Below are positions 59,619 to 64,000 of a stretch of 64,000 nucleotides of DNA, piece by piece; positions within the stretch are counted from its first letter, which is position 1; the number at the start of each line of letters is the position of its first letter. Source of the stretch: Klebsiella quasivariicola (GTDB lineage Bacteria; Pseudomonadota; Gammaproteobacteria; Enterobacterales; Enterobacteriaceae); NCBI RefSeq assembly GCF_002269255.1, contig NZ_CP022823.1, forward strand, positions 2,108,001-2,172,000, in the 5' to 3' direction. Below the pieces are notes generated by a model. The model ran no database searches. It worked only from the letters and a program-made list of their open reading frames with translations, and was not told the origin of the DNA. The position numbers were made by a program, and so were the translations under genes.

Positions 59619-59754
59619 TTTTATTCCTTGTGAGCGCTATAACCGGTTTGCGCCAGCATAGTAAGCTTTCTCATTCGAGGGGGGCAAGTGAAATAATGGG
59701 CGGCATCTTTAATTTAATATCAGCAATAAAAGCGAGACGGAAAGTCTTCACGAA

Positions 59755-59780
59755 AGCCTCCGCCGTCATGGCCGGAGGCT
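59755..59780 (-). terminator. Terminator after the siderophore receptor
   Basis: AGCCTCCG pairs with CGGAGGCT across a 10-nt loop, 17 bp past the receptor stop; the minus-strand tail TTTCGTG is weak. Confidence 0.55.
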
Positions 59781-59797
59781 GATATTGCTGCGGTCAG

Positions 59798-61918
59798 TTA
59801 AAAGTCGTAACCGACGGTGGCCATAACGCTGCGCTCTGCCCCCCAGTAGCAGTTGCCGGTGCCATAGCAGCCGGAAATATACTCGCGATCGCCGATATTG
59901 TTGGCGTTAACCTGCACATAAGCGCCTTTCAGCCCCGGCGACCAGACGCCGAGGTCGGCCCGTATCATGGCATCCATCAGCGTGACCGACGGTAGCCGTT
60001 CGGTATTCGCATCATCCGCCCACTGTTTACCGATGTAGCGGACGCCAGCGCCAAGGGAGATCCCCGCCGGGAACTGATAGCGAGCCCAGAAGGAGGCCAT
60101 TTGATCCGGGGTCAGCTGCGGCGTGTTGTTGTCGGTCCCGTCTTTGGTGTCCTGAAAGCGCAGACGATTCCAGGTATACGAGGCGATAGTACTCAGCTGC
60201 GGGGTGATCTGGTGGTGCGCTTCCAGCTCAACGCCCTGGGAATGGACCTTACCCGCCGGAATATAGGTGGCGGTGGCGATGTTCGGGTCGCGGGTGGCGA
60301 CATCCTTTTGCGTCAGGTCGTAAATCGCAATGCTATAGAGGTCGCGGCTGCCCGGCGGCTGGAACTTCAGGCCGGCTTCAACCTGCTCGGCGGTGGTCGG
60401 CTTCAATGGTTTGCCGTCCGCGCCCGGCAGCATCGCCGGGGTAATCGCCTGGCTGTAGCTCAGGTAGGGCGAAAGACCGTTGTCCAGAGCGTACAACAGC
60501 GAGGCGCGGCCGCTGATATGGTCGTCTGAACGACGGTTTGAGGTGCCTAAGGTATCACTGACCTGCCGGGAAACGATGCGGTCGTAGCGTGCGGAAACAT
60601 CCACATGCCAGCGGTTCCAGGCCATCTCATCCTGCAGGTACAGCCCGGTCTGGTAGTAGCGGCGATTATTGTTATCGCTGTAGGTAACGGTATGGCCGGT
60701 CTGCGCGGTATAGCCGCTAAACGGGTTTAGCGGCGCCGCCCCGCCGGCGCCGGTCCACAGGTCGTTACGGAAGCGATGATATTCGGCGCCGAGGATCAGG
60801 GTATGCGCCAGGTCGCCAGTATTGAAATCGGCGCGCAGGCGGTTATCGGTTGACCAGCCGTCCAGCGAACCGCGCGAACCGCTGTAGCCGCGGGCCAGCA
60901 TGTCGCTGTCATCTATCCAGCCGACCTGGTAGACCTGATCGAGGGAGACGTTGGTATGGGTGTAGCTCCCGGCGGAATAGACCGACCAGACGTCGGTGAA
61001 CTGGTGGTCAAACTCATAGCTGTAGATCTGCTGGCGCCGCTGATAGCCATCTCCCGGATCGCCTTCGTTGGTGCTGGGGGAGAGCTTACGGCCATTGTGG
61101 GCGTAGCGAGTGCCCTCCAGTGGCAAAGAGCCGTGGTAGCCGCCGGAGGGATCTTTTTGCAGATAGGCGCGCAGCAGCAGCGAGGTATCGCTGTCCGGCT
61201 GCCACAGCAGGGAAGGCGAAATCGCGTAGCGCTCTTCGCGGGTATGGTCATACTGCGTGTCGCTGCTGCGGGTCATCCCGATCAGCCGCCATGCCCACTG
61301 CTCGTTGATGGCGTCGGTGTAATCGAAGGCTGCGCCTTTGGTATTTTGCGTACCGCCGGTCAGACGGACGTGGCCCTGCTGGCTGAACTGCGGGCGTTTG
61401 GAGGTCAGGTTGACCACGCCGCCCGGCACGCTCTGCCCGTAGAGCGCGGAGGAGGGGCCGCGGATCACATCCACGCGTTCGATAAACCATGGGTCGATTT
61501 GCACAACGTTATGGCTGCCGCCGTCGCTCATCAGGCGCATGCCGTCGAGGAACAGGTTATCGACATCGCCGCCGTGGTAGCCGCGCAGGGAGATAGCGTC
61601 GAACCGGGTCGCGCCGCCGCCGAAGCTGGAGTAAACCCCCGGGGTATATTCCAGCGCCTGGCTGATGGTATTCGCCCCCTGGTCCGCCATCTGCTGGCGG
61701 GTGACCACCGACACCGACTGGGCGGTGGTGATTAACGGCTGGTCGGTTTTCGTCGCCCCGAGCGAAGTGCTGGCGCTGTAGCCTTCAGTCGGCGCGCTGG
61801 CAGACGCCGGTGGGCTGGCAGTGACCACCACCGTCTCTTCGGCTTGCGCGGTGAAGGGAAGGGCGACCACGAGGGCGTACAGCAGCCCCGGGCGTTTTCG
61901 GGAAATAGCCACGTTCAT
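59798..61918 (-). CDS. TonB-dependent siderophore receptor (FoxA/FhuA type)
   Basis: 706 residues. Signal peptide ending FTAQA (about residue 26), TonB box EETVVVTA directly after it, plug domain (about 40-180: QPLITTAQSVSVVTRQQMAD, DAISLRGYHGGDVDNLFLDG, ERVDVIRGPSSALYGQSVPG) and a 22-strand beta-barrel ending in VMATVGYDF with terminal Phe. It imports an iron-siderophore complex through the outer membrane with TonB energy. The loop CYGTGNCYWGAERSV near the end is typical of the hydroxamate receptors FhuA and FoxA, so ferrichrome or ferrioxamine type ligands are likely; the exact ligand is not determined. The ATG at 61918 gives the signal peptide. A Fur-type site lies upstream. Confidence 0.9.
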   Translation of the reverse strand: MNVAISRKRPGLLYALVVALPFTAQAEETVVVTASPPASASAPTEGYSASTSLGATKTDQPLITTAQSVSVVTRQQMADQGANTISQALEYTPGVYSSFGGGATRFDAISLRGYHGGDVDNLFLDGMRLMSDGGSHNVVQIDPWFIERVDVIRGPSSALYGQSVPGGVVNLTSKRPQFSQQGHVRLTGGTQNTKGAAFDYTDAINEQWAWRLIGMTRSSDTQYDHTREERYAISPSLLWQPDSDTSLLLRAYLQKDPSGGYHGSLPLEGTRYAHNGRKLSPSTNEGDPGDGYQRRQQIYSYEFDHQFTDVWSVYSAGSYTHTNVSLDQVYQVGWIDDSDMLARGYSGSRGSLDGWSTDNRLRADFNTGDLAHTLILGAEYHRFRNDLWTGAGGAAPLNPFSGYTAQTGHTVTYSDNNNRRYYQTGLYLQDEMAWNRWHVDVSARYDRIVSRQVSDTLGTSNRRSDDHISGRASLLYALDNGLSPYLSYSQAITPAMLPGADGKPLKPTTAEQVEAGLKFQPPGSRDLYSIAIYDLTQKDVATRDPNIATATYIPAGKVHSQGVELEAHHQITPQLSTIASYTWNRLRFQDTKDGTDNNTPQLTPDQMASFWARYQFPAGISLGAGVRYIGKQWADDANTERLPSVTLMDAMIRADLGVWSPGLKGAYVQVNANNIGDREYISGCYGTGNCYWGAERSVMATVGYDF

Positions 61919-61999
61919 AAGATCATCCTGAACCAACGCGGTCTGGTACTCCTGTACGCCGCCGCGTGAAAAACGAATCTGTCATTATTCGTTAAAAAG

Positions 62000-62018
62000 T
62001 AATGCGAATTATTATTGT
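62000..62018. promoter_or_regulatory. Candidate Fur box of the siderophore receptor
   Basis: GTAATGCGAATTATTATTG; read on the minus strand, CAATAATAATTCGCATTAC, similar to the GATAATGATAATCATTATC Fur consensus, about 85 bp before the receptor start. Confidence 0.5.
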
Positions 62019-62127
62019 TTGTATTTATGTGATCAAGCGAAAAGGTGAACGGTCCTGGGCGATGGAGTGGGACAGGTGTTTCCCGCGCGCCGCAGAGCGG
62101 GGCTGCTGTCAGCAGGGAGATGACTTC

Positions 62128-62151
62128 CCCCCTACCGAATTTGGTAGGGGG
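62128..62151 (-). terminator. Hairpin after treA
   Basis: Perfect 9-bp stem CCCCCTACC/GGTAGGGGG with loop GAATTT, 20 bp past the treA stop; no strong T run on the minus strand. Confidence 0.6.
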
Positions 62152-62171
62152 AGCGGCGGGCCGGAAAAGCG

Positions 62172-63905
62172 TCAGGAGCCGGTCTTTTGCGCGGCCGCCG
62201 GCGCCGGGTCGTTGGCGGCGGGCTGGCTCTGCGCGGAAGGAGACGCCGCCGGGCGCGTGGCGGGCAGGGCGTCACAGGGTTTCTCCTGCGGACAGATCAG
62301 ATCCAGCATCATCAGGGTGACGCCATTGGTCCAGCCAAAGCCATCCTGTAGCGGATATTCCCCACCGCCGCCGCCGGTGCCGGTCGAGCTGACGTCATAC
62401 TTCTCCACCAGCTTTTGCTTGCTGTCATAGGTATGCTGAACGTTGCTCAGGAAGCGCCAGCTGACCTCCATGGCGATCTTTTGTTGGCCGTAGTTTTGCA
62501 GGCCCTCGACCGCCACCCACTGCAGCGGCGCCCAGCCGTTCGGGGCGTCCCACTGCTGGCCGCTGTTGACGGTGGTGGTGGTCAGTCCACCGGGTTTGAG
62601 CAGGCGCGACTCAGCGGCGGCGGCCACTTTCGTCGCCCGCTCGCGTGACGCCGCATTGACGTACAGCGGGAACAGCGCCGCCGCGGTCAGCTGATTGCGC
62701 ACCTTGTGGGTTTTCAGATCGTAGTCGGCGTACCATCCCTCTTTATCATTCCACAGATATTTCTCGATGGCCTGCTGGCGGGCGTTAGCCAGCGCATCGT
62801 ACTGCGTAGCGCCAGCGCTGTCCCCCGCTGCCCTGCTGGCGCGGGCGAGGGTTTTCTCCAGATGGAACATCAGGGCATTGAGATCGACCGGGACAATCGA
62901 GGTGGTGCGAATGGTGGCGAGCTGCTGCGGATTATCCATCCAGCGGGAGCTGAAATCCCAGCCGGAGGCGGCGGCGGAGCGCAGGTCGCGATAGATCTCG
63001 GTTGCCGGACGATTCGGGTTGCTTTTGGCGGTTTTGACGTCGTCAAGCCAGGACTCGGGACGCGGGGTGTCGTTATCGTCCCAGTAGCGGTTGAGCAGCG
63101 CGCCATCCGCCATCCGCACCGCCCGTTTGTCGGTGCTGCCGGGGGCCAGCGCGTCCGCCCCGGCCATCCAGTAGCGATACTCTTTCTCCAGCTGCGGCTG
63201 GTAAGTTTTCAGCACCTGGTCGCCATCGTGCGTCGCCAGCAGGCTTACCATAAAGGAGAAGAAGGGGGGCTGCGAACGGCTGAGGTAATAGGTGCGGTTG
63301 CCGTTGGGGATATGGCCCCAGGTATCAATTTCCGCGGCGAAGTTGGCGACCATATCCTCGACTTTATCCCAGTGACCGCTTTCGGCAAGACCCAGCATGG
63401 TGAAATAGCTGTCCCAGTAATAGACTTCGCGAAAGCGTCCTCCGGGGACCACGTAGGGCTTAGGCAGCGGCAGCAGCGAGTCCCATTTTTCCACCTCGAC
63501 GGTGCTGCGGGTCAGGACCGGCCACAGGCCATCGATATGCTGACGCAGGGTTTGCCCTTTAGGCGGCACATAAGTGTCATTTTCTTTCGGCAGCGTGAAG
63601 TTCAGCTCGACAAAGTGGCGCAGGTCAAAGCTGGCCTGGTTTTTTTGCATCCGGTAATCGGCAAGGATCATCAGCGGATCGCTGTTAGGAATGGCGTCGG
63701 CGAAGGTTTTTTGATCGGCAAAGAGCTTTGCGCTCTGGACATCATTGAACAGCGGGCCCAGCAGAATATCCGGCGAGGGGGGCGGCGCTGTTTTGCCGTC
63801 TGCCGCCTGAGCGTTCAGGCTCATCAGGGCGAACAGGGCGCCGCCGATTGCCAGGCGCAGGGAACAGGGCAAAGCAGCGGGACGATGTGCATCAGTACTC
63901 GTCAT
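62172..63905 (-). CDS. treA: Periplasmic alpha,alpha-trehalase
   Basis: 577 residues (E. coli TreA 565). Glycoside hydrolase family 37 enzyme that splits trehalose to two glucoses in the periplasm, letting cells use external trehalose under osmotic stress. Signal peptide to about residue 35 (LMSLNAQA), signature 1 PGGRFREVYYWDSYF near residue 155, RSQPPFFSFMV, and signature 2 QWDAPNGWAPLQW near 455. The extra length is an Ala/Pro/Gln-rich C-terminal tail (PAASPSAQSQPAANDPA). GGAG precedes the ATG. E. coli treA is RpoS and osmotically induced; the 95 bp upstream to the window edge should hold the promoter. Confidence 0.97.
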   Translation of the reverse strand: MTSTDAHRPAALPCSLRLAIGGALFALMSLNAQAADGKTAPPPSPDILLGPLFNDVQSAKLFADQKTFADAIPNSDPLMILADYRMQKNQASFDLRHFVELNFTLPKENDTYVPPKGQTLRQHIDGLWPVLTRSTVEVEKWDSLLPLPKPYVVPGGRFREVYYWDSYFTMLGLAESGHWDKVEDMVANFAAEIDTWGHIPNGNRTYYLSRSQPPFFSFMVSLLATHDGDQVLKTYQPQLEKEYRYWMAGADALAPGSTDKRAVRMADGALLNRYWDDNDTPRPESWLDDVKTAKSNPNRPATEIYRDLRSAAASGWDFSSRWMDNPQQLATIRTTSIVPVDLNALMFHLEKTLARASRAAGDSAGATQYDALANARQQAIEKYLWNDKEGWYADYDLKTHKVRNQLTAAALFPLYVNAASRERATKVAAAAESRLLKPGGLTTTTVNSGQQWDAPNGWAPLQWVAVEGLQNYGQQKIAMEVSWRFLSNVQHTYDSKQKLVEKYDVSSTGTGGGGGEYPLQDGFGWTNGVTLMMLDLICPQEKPCDALPATRPAASPSAQSQPAANDPAPAAAQKTGS

Positions 63906-64000
63906 GGGGAGTTCTCCTTATCATTATCGACTGCGGGCCACGACGTTTGGCCATCCAAAAACCTTAGACGAATATCTGCCGCTGCGCGTGTCAGGGGTAA

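Overview
The window is a piece of enterobacterial chromosome that fits Klebsiella, most likely the K. pneumoniae complex. Almost every gene is a close homologue of a known E. coli gene in the same local order. Klebsiella-like traits are the 47-residue MgrB (which matches K. pneumoniae MgrB as I remember it), a second FtsI-like penicillin-binding protein beside cspC (as in Salmonella), rnd directly followed by minEDC, and no ycgR flagellar brake gene between emtA and treA. I see no rRNA, tRNA, CRISPR array or intact mobile element. Species assignment is inference from remembered sequences.

Layout. 1-1375: end of copD, yebY and the sigma-S small RNA SdsR. 1376-4337: AT-rich accessory island inserted just after sdsR, holding one glycosyltransferase, a truncated upstream partner and a decayed IS3-family element. 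4338-13079: small membrane protein, VirK/YbjX-like protein, pphA, yebW, yebV, rsmF, the LetAB envelope lipid-transport pair, msrC. 13177-21369: proQ-prc, htpX, yebQ/kdgR, yobH, mgrB, yebO, yobF-cspC. 21557-31975: FtsI paralogue, rlmA, mntP with its manganese riboswitch, yobD, manXYZ, yoaE with an overlapping leader ORF, and an EAL phosphodiesterase. 32166-42839: sdaA, nudL-pabB, yoaH, yoaB, yoaA, tsaB-yeaY, fadD, rnd. 42916-57881: minEDC, ycgLMN, a DUF1971 gene with an NsrR-type operator, dsbB, nhaB/fadR, spoVR, dadAX, cvrA, ldcA, emtA. 57930-63905: two tandem membrane paralogues of unknown function, a TonB-dependent siderophore receptor, and periplasmic trehalase.

Themes. Much of the window serves the envelope: LetAB lipid transport, Prc, EmtA and LdcA murein turnover, the second FtsI, HtpX and DsbB quality control, and MgrB feedback on PhoQ. 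A second theme is nutrient control: FadR-type sites stand before both fadD and fadR, two Mlc/NagC-type sites before manX, a CRP-type site before dadAX, and a Fur-type site before the siderophore receptor. PhoP-type boxes stand before mgrB and yoaE.

The points most worth a second look are the overlapping, nearly leaderless ORF in front of yoaE downstream of a PhoP-type box; the SSD (not SSN) active-site motif of the FtsI paralogue; the nonsense and frameshift lesions in yobF; the NsrR palindrome before the DUF1971 gene; the tandem paralogue pair at the ycgR position; and the island at the sdsR hot spot. I found no convincing wholly new multi-gene system.
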